Part shown: piece after piece, positions 6,620 through 15,166 of the stretch
Numbering within the stretch: position 1 is the stretch's first letter
Layout: each line of letters starts with the position of its first letter
Source of the DNA: JAYUHK01 sp043767025
Lineage (GTDB): Bacteria > Bacteroidota > Bacteroidia > Chitinophagales > Saprospiraceae
Assembly: GCA_043767025.1 (NCBI GenBank)
Contig: JAYUHK010000053.1
Coordinates: 1 to 31,830, forward strand
Direction: 5' to 3'
Length of the DNA: 31,830 bases
Program-made: the position numbers and the translations under genes
Notes under the pieces: model-generated
Databases searched by the model: none
What the model saw: the letters and a program-made list of their open reading frames with translations, nothing else
Told to the model about the DNA's origin: nothing

Positions 6620-7675
6620 ATGCAATCAACAAAATTAAATCGAGAACAATCTATCCAATACATTGCAGATAATTGGCAACAAATCGTAAAAAAATACCAA
6701 AACCCAAGCACTAAAATCGCTGTCACTCAAATTGTCACTTCTTTTTTGCCATTCGTGGCGTTGTGGGTGTTGATGTATTTTAGCCTTTGCGTATCGTATT
6801 GGCTGACGCTCGGCTTGGCACTGCTCAACGCGTTTTTTTTAGTTCGTATATTTATCATTCAACACGACTGCGGGCATCAATCTTTTTTTCGCTCTCGCAA
6901 AATGAACGATTTGGTGGGCATTATTTGCAGTACGATAAGCCTAATTCCTTACAAATATTGGGCAAAATCACATAATTTTCATCACGGACACAACGGGCGG
7001 CTCGAAGAAGATGTTCGCGACATCGGCGACCTTCCTACGCTCACCGTCGCCGAATATCGCGAGCTTTCGATGCCCAAAAAATTGATTTATCGCTTCTATC
7101 GGATGCCGCTCGTGATGCTTGTCGTCGGCTCGGTTTATTATATTTTTATCCACAATCGTTTTTCTTTCATCAAGAAAAAAGGTTTTGAAATTGCCAAAAA
7201 ATCTTTGATTTGGAGCAATTTGCTCATGGCGGGCGTTTATTTTTTGTGTATTTTGGTGTTCGGCGCAGCCAATTTTTTGAAAATACAGCTGCCTATTGTG
7301 ATGATGTTTGGAGCGATTGCGGTTTTTGCTTTCTACATTCAGCACCAGCACGAACACGCCTACAAAAAATGGAAAAGTGAATGGAACTACGTCATGTCAG
7401 CTCTCAAAGGCAGTACTTACTGGAAACTTCCACGATTTTTTCAGTGGCTTACGGGCAATATCGGTATGCACCATATCCACCATTTGAGTTCGCTTATCCC
7501 CAATTATAATTTGGAGCGGTGCAAGAATGAAAATCCAATTTTGCAGGAACACGTTACCATCGTTTCGTTTGCGGACAGCCTCGGCTATTTCCTTAACAAA
7601 CTCTGGGACGAGCAGCAGCAGCGCATGATTACATTCCGCGAATACCGCCAACTTTACGGCAGCTCTTTGGCATAG
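6620..7675 (+). CDS. Membrane fatty-acid desaturase (acyl-lipid, omega-6/delta-12 type)
   Basis: This 351-residue integral membrane protein carries the three histidine boxes of di-iron fatty-acid desaturases: HDCGH (82-86), HNFHH (118-122) and HHIHH (284-288). An extra QHQHEH cluster lies at 241-246. Hydrophobic segments at about 38-78, 163-180 and 198-240 give the usual multi-pass topology with the histidines on the cytoplasmic face. The HDCGH box and overall length fit the acyl-lipid desaturases often annotated as omega-6 or delta-12; the position of the double bond cannot be read from sequence. It needs an electron donor (ferredoxin or flavodoxin) encoded elsewhere. It probably shares a transcript with pccB, so propionyl-CoA use and membrane lipid composition may be co-regulated. 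Confidence 0.88.
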   Translation: MQSTKLNREQSIQYIADNWQQIVKKYQNPSTKIAVTQIVTSFLPFVALWVLMYFSLCVSYWLTLGLALLNAFFLVRIFIIQHDCGHQSFFRSRKMNDLVGIICSTISLIPYKYWAKSHNFHHGHNGRLEEDVRDIGDLPTLTVAEYRELSMPKKLIYRFYRMPLVMLVVGSVYYIFIHNRFSFIKKKGFEIAKKSLIWSNLLMAGVYFLCILVFGAANFLKIQLPIVMMFGAIAVFAFYIQHQHEHAYKKWKSEWNYVMSALKGSTYWKLPRFFQWLTGNIGMHHIHHLSSLIPNYNLERCKNENPILQEHVTIVSFADSLGYFLNKLWDEQQQRMITFREYRQLYGSSLA

Positions 7676-7719
7676 TCGCCTTCTTTTTTTGTGATTTGCG
7701 AAAATCTAAAAAGCTGTCA

Positions 7720-7868
7720 AGGAACGCGTCCAAAATAAGTTACTGTATTCTGACTTGTCTTTTGAGCCAAAACTGCGTTAGATTTTCGTTACGATGCACG
7801 GCACCGAGCCTCAAATCTGCCTTGTTTTGACCCAAAATTCTACTTCACAATATTCAGTACCTTATTTT
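7720..7868 (+). repeat. Dispersed intergenic repeat, copy B
   Basis: It starts GGAACGCGTCCAAAATAAG and is colinear with copy C (17218-17375). Shared blocks include ACTGCGTTA followed by a T-rich GTT block, CCTCAAA, GCCTTGTT and a final TATTTT-CTTC block. No coding potential is seen. It could be a decayed miniature transposable element or a conserved intergenic RNA or regulatory element. Confidence 0.6.
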
Positions 7869-7912
7869 CTCTTCATTCATAAGGATTTGATGTAAATAAT
7901 CTTTGCGATTTT

Positions 7913-7965
7913 AAAAAAGTAATTCCGTCATTTTTCATTGTGAAAAATGACGGAATTACTTTTTT
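7913..7965. terminator. 25-bp perfect hairpin terminator
   Basis: Bases 7913-7937 are perfectly complementary to 7941-7965 around a 3-base loop, with an A run on one side and a T run on the other. It lies 6 bp from the stop of the minus-strand surface-protein gene and can also stop the plus-strand desaturase transcript. Confidence 0.95.
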
Positions 7966-7970
7966 AATTC

Positions 7971-10900
7971 TTATCGGATTAGCGTCACTTGCCCTGAATA
8001 TTTTTTGATAGACCCACCGCCGATGACCGCTTCGAGATAGTAGGCATATACGTCGGGCGGGAGAGGCGTTCCGTTTTTGCTGCCGTCCCAACCGTCGGAG
8101 GGTTTTTCGTTGTCATAAACTATGCCGCCCCACCGGTCGAAAATACGAAATGTTTTGATGGTGATTCTATCCAAAGACTTGGCGACGATGTTGAAATTGT
8201 CGTTGGTATTGTCGCCGTCGGGACTGAATGCGTTGGGAATTTTTATGACTGGCTCTGTGCCTATCACGAGCGCAGTGTCCTGACTGATGCAGCCATTGGG
8301 AGTGAAATATGTTGCTTTGAACAAGTTTTCGGATTCCGAAATAATTTTAGTAATCAAATATTTGGTATCGGGCAAGGTAGCACCGTTGAGCATCCACACA
8401 AAACTTTGGGTGGAGTCTGCTGGGACGACTCTTACTTGCACCGTATCGCCTTTTTCTACCTCTCTGCTCGGCGTGACGAGGAGCGTTATTCTGGACGACA
8501 AAATAGTTACTTTTATAGCCGCTTCGGCAGCACAGCTACCGTCCACCGTGATTTTTACTTTGTAAGTCGTTGTGCCTTTGGGGGTCAAAGTTGGGTTTGG
8601 ACAGTCCGAACAGCTGATCAAAATTGGGTCGCCGGGAGTCCATTCGATTCTTGCACCCAAAGGCGCAGTAAGTCTGACATTTACATTCTCTCCCGCGCAA
8701 ACGCTGGTGTCGCGGACGGATAGCTCTGCGGACGGGTTCAGCACGTTGATTTTGTACTCACTCGTGTCCGCGCACGCACCACTTTTGATTATCCTCGAAT
8801 ATGTCAGCGTTTGGGTAGAGGCTCTAATAACGGCGTTGTAGTTGGTAAGTGGGGTCAAAAAACCCGCTTGCGGCAGCCATTGGTACTGCAAAATAGGAAA
8901 TACAGTATGATTATAGTCAGGAGAAACCAAGCTGATAATCTCTCCCGGACAATAAATATTTTTACTCGGGATTGCCTGAATCGGCGCGTTGGGCAAAGAA
9001 TCAAGTCGGACAGCAACGGTATCAAAAACCGTACAAATACCTGTGACTAATTTGACAATGTACTGCTGCGACTGCGTGGGAGTCGCCGTCACGGTCGGAC
9101 CTGTATTTTGGTTCAGTCCTGCGACGGGCGACCAAGTCAGCCCAACGCCGTTGGTACTGCTATTGGTATTCAAAATTATTTTATCGCCTTTGCAAAGATT
9201 GACGATGTTGGGAGCTAAAATACTGACGTTGGCAGGCAGCACCGTGATTTTTACTTTGAATGTGTCGCGACAAAAATTGCTTTGGCTGCTCGAGATTACT
9301 TGATAAGTGGTAGTAGTATCTGGCGAAGCGGTCGGGTTCCACTTGTTTGGGTTGCTCAATCCGACGCTCGGAGTCCATTTAAAAATAGTTTGCACAAAAA
9401 AAGTATCAAACGGATTGAGATAGCCCAATTTTACGCCCGACTTCTGGCAAATGGTCGTATCTTTTTGTGGTTTCAATAAATTGTAAGGATCTACTTTGAT
9501 AGTGATTTGGTCCGAAACGCTACAACCTGCCAGCTTGACAGTCGCCGTGTAGGTGGTTGTGAAAGTTGGAGTTACTGTTACGGACGGACTGTTGGGATTG
9601 TTGATTCCAAAATTGGGAGTCCATTTTAGTGCAGCGTTGTTGAGGTTGTTGCTTGCTACGAGCATCACGCTTTTTCCTTCACAAATATTGGTGTCACTCA
9701 ACGCAGCAATATTGATGACGGGTGCGATAACTTTTAGAAAAATAGAATCTTTTGCCACGCATACGCCGCCTACGGTACCCGTCACAGTCACCCACTGGCT
9801 TGTGTTGGTGCTTGCGGTTGGGCTGGCGAGGCTCGGATTGTTAAAAATACTGATAGGCGACCACGAAAAAGTCTGCGTTCCGACTGCGTTCAGCACTATT
9901 TTAGAATTTTTACAAATAATTGCGGTATCCGCGCCTGCATTGATGCTGATGCTCGCTTTGTCTTTGATGAGTACCGTCACAGTAGCAACCTTAAAATCGC
10001 CGCAGCCGTAGTTTTTGAACAATGAAATGACAATCGTTTCGTCGGGTTCGGTGAGTGCGTCCGAGATAGGGACGATAGGAAAATTCAGTTCAGTCTGTCC
10101 CGGAAGAAACGTAATGACGTTAGGAATGTTGAGTGTATAGTCGGTGCCGAGCGTAGCTGTGCCGCCGATTTGCACCGTGTATCGGAGGGTGTCGGTGAGA
10201 GCCTGCCCGAGTTTGATAACAAGTTGGTCGCCTGTGCTGCCGCAATTTTCGAGGAAATAATCAATGCCAGAAGCGAATTTGACGTTGAGCGATGGACCTG
10301 CGCTTTTTATTTCGGAGATAAATACTCCCGAGTCGTAAGAAAAATCGCCTCTATCGGCTACCGCCAATTTGAGGTGGTAAGTTTTGCACGGAGTGACTTT
10401 GGCGCGAGCGGTGAGGCTTTTTTTGATGCCCAAAGAGTCGGAAGTTAGCCCGTCGTACTCGACGCTTTCGCCGCCTTGATTGTCCCGATAAAACTGCCAA
10501 TTTTGCAAATTACTGACGTTGTTGATTTCTACTGGCGAGCCATTGTTTAGGACGGCAATATTTTTTTGGTTGCCAATATTGGGGTCGCCCACGATGCCCG
10601 GACCCGAGATTAGAAAGGCAAATATATCGTTGAAACCACTGTTTACAAACTCTGGATATTCGTCCGAGCCGAAGACATACTCAAAAGTCAATAAATCAGT
10701 TCCCGCAAAAACATCTAACTCCACTACGCACGCGTCGTTGGATTTATCGGTGATGCCGCCGCCTGCGAGATAATCCAAATCCGAGTCGCCGGGAGCTTGG
10801 TAGGTGGTCGTTACGTTATTGAGCAGATTTGGACCTACGGCGTTTTGGGCATTGCCGGAGGCAAAAACCAAGCCTTTTTTGAGTCCCAGATTGGAGTCGT

Positions 10901-11957
10901 CGGTCGCGATAAAAGTTCCAAAAGCACCCGAAGGGCAAATAATAGTATCAATCGTGACGGTCGTTCCGTTGGGCGAAATACTGTTGATAATTTGCTGTTT
11001 GGTCACATTTTCGTTGCTTACGCTTATCGGTGTTTCTATCGGACACTCATCTGGACTGCATTTCCAATGCCCCTTGAATCCTTCAAAAACTCCCGTAGCA
11101 TCGGACTTAAACTTGATGGTCAGACAGTTACTATTTGCTTTCACTTTCAGACAAACGCCGCCCGCAGAAGGAGTCGAAAAGCCGCCATTGATAGTTTGTA
11201 TCACGGGTGCGGTTGTGTCCGCTCCCGCAAAAAAAGTCAGTTGGTCGCCTCCTACGCCGAATTGTCCGCTCTCGATGTTGTAATAATCCAACTCAAAAGT
11301 GATACATTTGCTTGGGGAAGATGGGCATATTTTATAAACAAAATTTTCGCTGTTGCCGTAGTCGTTGCTGGGTCCGCCAGAGTCGTAAAGTTCTCCTTCG
11401 CAAGCCGTAGAGCCACCTTGATTGATGGTAGAGACGGGATCTTTTTCTTTCACACACAGCATAAAAGAGCCAGCATTGGGCGTAGCAGAAACTGACCAAT
11501 CGTTGATGCGAATGAAATACATTTCGCCCGGCGTGAGTCCATTTACTTTTAGCTCTAATTTTGTTTCGCCCGCGTTGGCACTTCCACAGGCGAGTTCTTG
11601 CAATTCGCCAAAAGTACAATCGCCGCGATAAACCGCCATTTGAGGGTTGCGAATACTGGGCTGCGCGCCGTTTTGCGCGCCTGTGAGGAGAATAGAATAA
11701 TCCAAAATAGTGTCGGACGCAACAAACTTGAACCAAACATCGCGGTTGGTATTGCCGCCCTGAAAGCAAAGCGGTAGGTTGAAGTCAGAGTCAATATTGC
11801 TCGCTGTTGCGCCTACATTTGTATAAAATGTAGTCATCGAACAGTTGGGAGCGACTCCAAAATTCGCAGCGGACGCACACTCGTCATTCGGCGGAGCTTG
11901 CGCGAAAATACGAATGGTCAGAAAAATTAAGGTTGGTAGCAGTAGTAGTCTTTTCAT
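7971..11957 (-). CDS. Multidomain surface protein: CUB, choice-of-anchor L, Calx-beta, Ig-like, T9SS type B
   Basis: This 1328-residue exported protein has a signal peptide (1-19, cut before QAPPNDEC). An N-terminal beta-rich domain (about 22-170) begins with PPNDECASA. A CUB-like domain (about 185-300) starts STACEGELYDSGG. A choice-of-anchor L domain (about 318-550) has VTKQQIINSISPNG, IATDDSNLGLKKGLVFASG and TFEYVFGSDEYPEFVNSGFN. A Calx-beta-like domain follows (about 560-670; GTATLGTDYTL, LTEPDETIVISLF). Then come several Ig-like repeats, each opening with a D-T-x-x-C/K-C-x-G pattern (for example DTNICEGKSVML, DTSVCAGENVNV). It ends in a gliding-motility-associated type B sorting domain (about 1240-1328; IPNAFSPDGDNTNDNF and FDRWGG). 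It should be secreted by T9SS and held on the surface or released as an adhesin. The ligand is unknown. It is single-gene, with its own -7 box and terminator. Confidence 0.9.
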   Translation of the reverse strand: MKRLLLLPTLIFLTIRIFAQAPPNDECASAANFGVAPNCSMTTFYTNVGATASNIDSDFNLPLCFQGGNTNRDVWFKFVASDTILDYSILLTGAQNGAQPSIRNPQMAVYRGDCTFGELQELACGSANAGETKLELKVNGLTPGEMYFIRINDWSVSATPNAGSFMLCVKEKDPVSTINQGGSTACEGELYDSGGPSNDYGNSENFVYKICPSSPSKCITFELDYYNIESGQFGVGGDQLTFFAGADTTAPVIQTINGGFSTPSAGGVCLKVKANSNCLTIKFKSDATGVFEGFKGHWKCSPDECPIETPISVSNENVTKQQIINSISPNGTTVTIDTIICPSGAFGTFIATDDSNLGLKKGLVFASGNAQNAVGPNLLNNVTTTYQAPGDSDLDYLAGGGITDKSNDACVVELDVFAGTDLLTFEYVFGSDEYPEFVNSGFNDIFAFLISGPGIVGDPNIGNQKNIAVLNNGSPVEINNVSNLQNWQFYRDNQGGESVEYDGLTSDSLGIKKSLTARAKVTPCKTYHLKLAVADRGDFSYDSGVFISEIKSAGPSLNVKFASGIDYFLENCGSTGDQLVIKLGQALTDTLRYTVQIGGTATLGTDYTLNIPNVITFLPGQTELNFPIVPISDALTEPDETIVISLFKNYGCGDFKVATVTVLIKDKASISINAGADTAIICKNSKIVLNAVGTQTFSWSPISIFNNPSLASPTASTNTSQWVTVTGTVGGVCVAKDSIFLKVIAPVINIAALSDTNICEGKSVMLVASNNLNNAALKWTPNFGINNPNSPSVTVTPTFTTTYTATVKLAGCSVSDQITIKVDPYNLLKPQKDTTICQKSGVKLGYLNPFDTFFVQTIFKWTPSVGLSNPNKWNPTASPDTTTTYQVISSSQSNFCRDTFKVKITVLPANVSILAPNIVNLCKGDKIILNTNSSTNGVGLTWSPVAGLNQNTGPTVTATPTQSQQYIVKLVTGICTVFDTVAVRLDSLPNAPIQAIPSKNIYCPGEIISLVSPDYNHTVFPILQYQWLPQAGFLTPLTNYNAVIRASTQTLTYSRIIKSGACADTSEYKINVLNPSAELSVRDTSVCAGENVNVRLTAPLGARIEWTPGDPILISCSDCPNPTLTPKGTTTYKVKITVDGSCAAEAAIKVTILSSRITLLVTPSREVEKGDTVQVRVVPADSTQSFVWMLNGATLPDTKYLITKIISESENLFKATYFTPNGCISQDTALVIGTEPVIKIPNAFSPDGDNTNDNFNIVAKSLDRITIKTFRIFDRWGGIVYDNEKPSDGWDGSKNGTPLPPDVYAYYLEAVIGGGSIKKYSGQVTLIR

Positions 11958-11987
11958 GAATAGAGTATAAAAAGTTTAAAAACTTGT

Positions 11988-11995
11988 CAAAAATA
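11988..11995 (-). promoter_or_regulatory. -7 box for the surface-protein gene
   Basis: The minus strand reads TATTTTTG (TAnnTTTG), 30 bp upstream of the ATG. A TTG lies 17 bp further upstream (12013-12015), slightly closer than the usual 19-21 bp for a -33 element. Confidence 0.4.
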
Positions 11996-12060
11996 GCAAT
12001 AAAAGATTAAAACAATAAAATTATTTAACAATTATTTCGGTTGTTGGCAAAAGATATAAG

Positions 12061-12150
12061 TTCTTACACTTAAATAGATGACATTTAATATTCGACATAA
12101 TTCGTTGATTTTCAATAGTTTATGATGGCTCAAAATTAAAAACTAAAAAC
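12061..12150 (+). repeat. 90-bp dispersed element, copy 1 (inverted relative to 20839-20928)
   Basis: This 90-base stretch equals the reverse complement of 20839-20928 at 87 of 90 positions without gaps. It contains blocks such as CTTAAATAGATG, TATTCGACATAATTCGTTG and TCAATAGTTTATGATG, and ends in AAAAACTAAAAAC. It is non-coding in all frames I checked by eye. The pair encloses 12151-20838. Confidence 0.92.
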
Positions 12151-12171
12151 TACTTAAATACATAAAAACTA

Positions 12172-13323
12172 TTATTTGCCGTCCGTCAAGTCGTCCAAGT
12201 TATCGGTCAATTTTTGGACGATTCGCCACTCACTTAGGAAGGCTTTGGCGACTACGCGGACGACCGTGTAGGTCGGGATAGCGAGTATCATGCCGCCAAC
12301 GCCGTAAATCTGCGCGCCGATGAGGATAACGAGAAATATTTCGAGCGGGTGAGCGGCTACGCTGTTGGACATAATCAGTGGCTGCATTACGAAGCCGTCC
12401 AAAAATTGTGCGACCCCAAAAACCCCTACTACTTTGATGCAAAGCGGCAGGATTTGGGTATAAAAATCCAACTGAAGATGCGACGAAATAGTGATGGCTA
12501 CACCAAAAACAGCTCCAATGATAGGACCGAGATAAGGAACTAAATTCATCAAAGCACCAAAAAAGCCTATCAGAAGCGCATTTTCTACCCCAAAAATACT
12601 CAATCCGATGCTGACTACGCTGGCGAAGGAAAAAATTTGTATCGTGATGCCCCGAAAGTAGCGCGTTAGCATCAAGCTGGTGTCTTTGATGGCACTTTTG
12701 AGGTGCGTTTCGTACTTTACGGGGACGAGCGTGCGCATGAAGTCGCTGAACATATTTTGCTCCCGCAAGAAAAAGAATGAAATAAAAACCACCGAAGTCA
12801 GAGTGGCAAGCAGTCTGGTGGCGGTCGAGAAAAAAGAGGTCAATAGGTCGCTAATTTTTGTAGTTTTCAGCCAACCGACGACCATCGGCTGGAGTTGGGT
12901 GACGATGGATTTGCCGGGTTCTAACACGCCCATCGCTCCGAGTCGCTTGTTGAGGACGGCGAGCGGCGGCTCCAGCGTCTTGGCAAGTGCCTGAAAATCC
13001 AACTGCGAAAGGTTGTAGGCTTGCTCAATAATGGGCGGAATAAAGATGAAGCCAAGCGACCCAAAAATAACAAAAAAACACAGAATAGTGAGCGCGGCGC
13101 AGAGCGACGAACCAGCGTAAAAACGTCCGACACGGAGGTATTTTTGGAAAAAAAGCATCAAAGGCTGCCCCAACATGGATACTATCCAAGCTATCAAAAC
13201 ATAAATGACAACAGTGCTAAATTTGTAAATAATAAAAATAACCAAACAAAATATTGCTGCTATCACAACATAGCGACTCAAGTTATATTTATTTTGGTTC
13301 AGATTGGACGGAGAGGTCGGCAT
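12172..13323 (-). CDS. AI-2E family transporter (PerM/YdiK-like membrane protein)
   Basis: This 383-residue multi-pass protein has the typical AI-2E family layout: two N-terminal helices (about 18-58), a third (about 70-98), a soluble segment (about 100-165), then several helices to about 355. The family signatures PYLGPIIGAVFGV (in the span near residues 270-285) and the late GGMILAIPTYTVVRVV region are present. Members were first linked to autoinducer-2 export, but others exchange Na+ and H+, so the substrate here is open. The ATG is at 13321-13323. It is the second gene of a minus-strand pair, 25 bp downstream of the esterase gene, probably one transcript. Its 3' end is next to the 90-bp dispersed element. 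Confidence 0.87.
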   Translation of the reverse strand: MPTSPSNLNQNKYNLSRYVVIAAIFCLVIFIIYKFSTVVIYVLIAWIVSMLGQPLMLFFQKYLRVGRFYAGSSLCAALTILCFFVIFGSLGFIFIPPIIEQAYNLSQLDFQALAKTLEPPLAVLNKRLGAMGVLEPGKSIVTQLQPMVVGWLKTTKISDLLTSFFSTATRLLATLTSVVFISFFFLREQNMFSDFMRTLVPVKYETHLKSAIKDTSLMLTRYFRGITIQIFSFASVVSIGLSIFGVENALLIGFFGALMNLVPYLGPIIGAVFGVAITISSHLQLDFYTQILPLCIKVVGVFGVAQFLDGFVMQPLIMSNSVAAHPLEIFLVILIGAQIYGVGGMILAIPTYTVVRVVAKAFLSEWRIVQKLTDNLDDLTDGK

Positions 13324-13348
13324 TTTTAGGTCTATTTTTTATCGGATA

Positions 13349-14035
13349 TTACAACGAATTTTTGAGTGTTTTCCAGACGGTTTCCGTTACGATGAGGTTG
13401 CCTTCTATGTTGGGGTGAATGCCGTCGGCTTGGTTGAGGCTGCGGATGCCGCCTACGTTTTCGAGCAAAAAAGGAATCAAAGCCACTGAATTTTCTTTCG
13501 CTAATTGGCTATAATTTTCGCGAAACTTTTTTGTAAACGCCGCGCCCATGTTGGGCGGTGCTTCCATACCTGCCAAAATAATATTGGCGGCGGGATATTT
13601 TTCTTTCACTTTGTTTATTATTCTTTGCAAATTTTGGTGGCTGTCGTCTGGATTGATACCTCGCAGCGCGTCGTTGCCGCCGAGTTCCAACACAAAAATA
13701 TCAATGTGCTGGTTCAGTACCCAATCGATTCTTCCCAAGCCGCCCGCCGTTGTTTCGCCACTCAAACCCGCATTTACGCAGCGATAAGGCAACTCCAATG
13801 AATCCAAACGGTGCTGAATAAGCGACACAAAACCCTGCGTTGGCGACAAGCCGTAAGCGGCTGTTAGGCTATTTCCAAAAAATAAAATCGTTTTTTTAGT
13901 AGGTTTTTGCTTGGCTTCGGCGGCGCGTTCCTCTGTACGAGTTTCTTTTTTTTGTGCAACATCTGAATTGCATTGCCACGAAATGAAAGACAGTATCAAG
14001 GCACAAAGGCTTATTTTTATACAAAAAATATTCAT
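13349..14035 (-). CDS. SGNH/GDSL esterase, TesA-like, exported
   Basis: This 228-residue protein has an N-terminal hydrophobic export signal (about 1-20). A Cys at 22 follows SWQ, a poor lipobox, so lipoprotein status is uncertain. A Lys/Glu-rich linker (about 28-48) leads into an SGNH hydrolase domain: block I FFGNSLT with catalytic Ser56, block II Gly93 in AGLSGET, block III GGND (119-122), block V DGIHP with Asp204 and His207. The set of four blocks and the length match the arylesterase/lysophospholipase TesA group, which hydrolyses acyl esters or thioesters. It should act in the periplasm or on a membrane surface. It is the first gene of a probable operon with the AI-2E transporter and is divergent from the glycosyltransferase gene, 82 bp away. 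Confidence 0.88.
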   Translation of the reverse strand: MNIFCIKISLCALILSFISWQCNSDVAQKKETRTEERAAEAKQKPTKKTILFFGNSLTAAYGLSPTQGFVSLIQHRLDSLELPYRCVNAGLSGETTAGGLGRIDWVLNQHIDIFVLELGGNDALRGINPDDSHQNLQRIINKVKEKYPAANIILAGMEAPPNMGAAFTKKFRENYSQLAKENSVALIPFLLENVGGIRSLNQADGIHPNIEGNLIVTETVWKTLKNSL

Positions 14036-14056
14036 TTTTTTCGTTATTTATTCCAA

Positions 14057-14064
14057 CAAAGATA
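14057..14064 (-). promoter_or_regulatory. -7 box for the esterase/AI-2E operon
   Basis: The minus strand reads TATCTTTG, an exact TAnnTTTG match, 21 bp before the esterase ATG in the 82-bp divergent gap. No clear -33 TTG is seen at the standard spacing. Confidence 0.45.
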
Positions 14065-14117
14065 AATAAAAGTGTTGGATATTTGTGTAATATTCTTTAC
14101 TTTGTGCCAAATTTTTT

Positions 14118-15056
14118 ATGAATAAAATGACTAATATTTCCGTAATTGTTCCTGTCTTTAACGAAGAGCTGAATATTTTGTTGATACACGCCCGTTTGAG
14201 CGAAGTGATGCGAGCAGTGGGCGTGAGTTACGAACTCGTTTTTGTGAACGACGGCAGCAAAGACGCATCTATTGGGCTGATAAAAAGTTTGGCGACGCAA
14301 TTTTCGGAGGTAAAATATATTGATTTTAGCCGAAATTTTGGTCATCAAGTGGCGGTCAGCGCGGGTTTGGACGCATCGATAGGAGAGGCGGTGGTCATCA
14401 TTGATGCCGACCTTCAAGACCCGCCCGAGCTGATTGCGGAGCTGTACGCCAAGATGCAAGAAGGCTACGAAGTCGTGTACGCGCGGCGCAAAAAAAGGGT
14501 CGGCGAGAGCAAGTTCAAACTTTGGACGGCGAAGGCTTTTTACCGAATTTTGGCTCGCATCACGTCCGTCGCTATCCCCGTGGACACGGGAGATTTTCGG
14601 ATAATGCACCGCAAAATCGTAGACGTTTTGAAGCAAATGCCCGAAAAAAATAAATATTTACGCGGACAAATTGCATGGATTGGCTTCCGACAAACCTATA
14701 TCGAATACGAGCGACAAGAGCGAAACGCTGGCGAAACTGGCTACACCCTCCGCAAAATGATGCGTTTTGCGTTGGACGGCATCACGGCTTTTTCGGATTT
14801 GCCGCTCAAAATTGTCACTTATTTTGGTATTTTGGTTTCTTTTGTAGCTTTTTTGGTCACGCTTTATGTGTTGTACGCGCGGCTTTTTTCGCACGATTAT
14901 GTGCAGGGTTGGGCTTCCATTTTGGTTTCGGTTTTGTTTATCGGCGGAGTCCAAATGATAGCGATTGGGATTATCGGCGAATATTTGAGCCGCATGAATA
15001 CCAACATCAAAGACCGCCCGCTTTACATTGTGAGAGAAACAAATACAGATAAGTAG
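14118..15056 (+). CDS. Family 2 glycosyltransferase, polyprenyl-phosphate sugar type (DPM1/GtrB-like)
   Basis: This 312-residue protein has a GT-A catalytic domain: VIVPVFNEE (9-17), VNDGSKD (43-49), the metal-binding DADLQDPPE (96-104), and GDFRIMHRK (158-166). Two C-terminal transmembrane helices follow (about 234-255 and 265-290). This is the architecture of enzymes that move a hexose from a nucleotide sugar onto undecaprenyl phosphate at the cytoplasmic face, for later use in O-antigen or glycan decoration. No flippase or partner transferase is next to it. A second ATG three codons inside could also be the start; I keep the first. It is transcribed divergently from the esterase and converges on the ABC ATPase. 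Confidence 0.9.
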   Translation: MNKMTNISVIVPVFNEELNILLIHARLSEVMRAVGVSYELVFVNDGSKDASIGLIKSLATQFSEVKYIDFSRNFGHQVAVSAGLDASIGEAVVIIDADLQDPPELIAELYAKMQEGYEVVYARRKKRVGESKFKLWTAKAFYRILARITSVAIPVDTGDFRIMHRKIVDVLKQMPEKNKYLRGQIAWIGFRQTYIEYERQERNAGETGYTLRKMMRFALDGITAFSDLPLKIVTYFGILVSFVAFLVTLYVLYARLFSHDYVQGWASILVSVLFIGGVQMIAIGIIGEYLSRMNTNIKDRPLYIVRETNTDK

Positions 15057-15083
15057 TTTTTAGTGATGAATTTTTCCTTACGG

Positions 15084-15106
15084 AACTAATTGATAATCAA
15101 TTAGTT
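15084..15106. terminator. Hairpin between convergent genes
   Basis: AACTAATTGAT (15084-15094) is complementary to ATCAATTAGTT (15096-15106). T-rich sequence follows on the plus side and an A/T-rich tract (TTTTTCC on the plus strand) on the other. It lies between the convergent glycosyltransferase and ABC genes and could stop both. TAATCAATTAGTT recurs at about 24450, so it may also be part of a repeat. Confidence 0.5.
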
Positions 15107-15166
15107 GCAATTTTTCTTCATTCCTAAAGCAAATCCGAAATCGAAAAAATCTGATAATTTTTTACT

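Noticed and set aside
10797..11495. 232-codon plus-strand frame inside the large surface-protein gene
   Set aside because: It is an antisense frame of a well-supported 1328-residue gene with recognisable domains; no family features are seen in it.
13349..14035. Firm lipoprotein assignment for the SGNH esterase
   Set aside because: The Cys at residue 22 follows SWQ, which does not fit the usual lipobox with a small residue just before the Cys.
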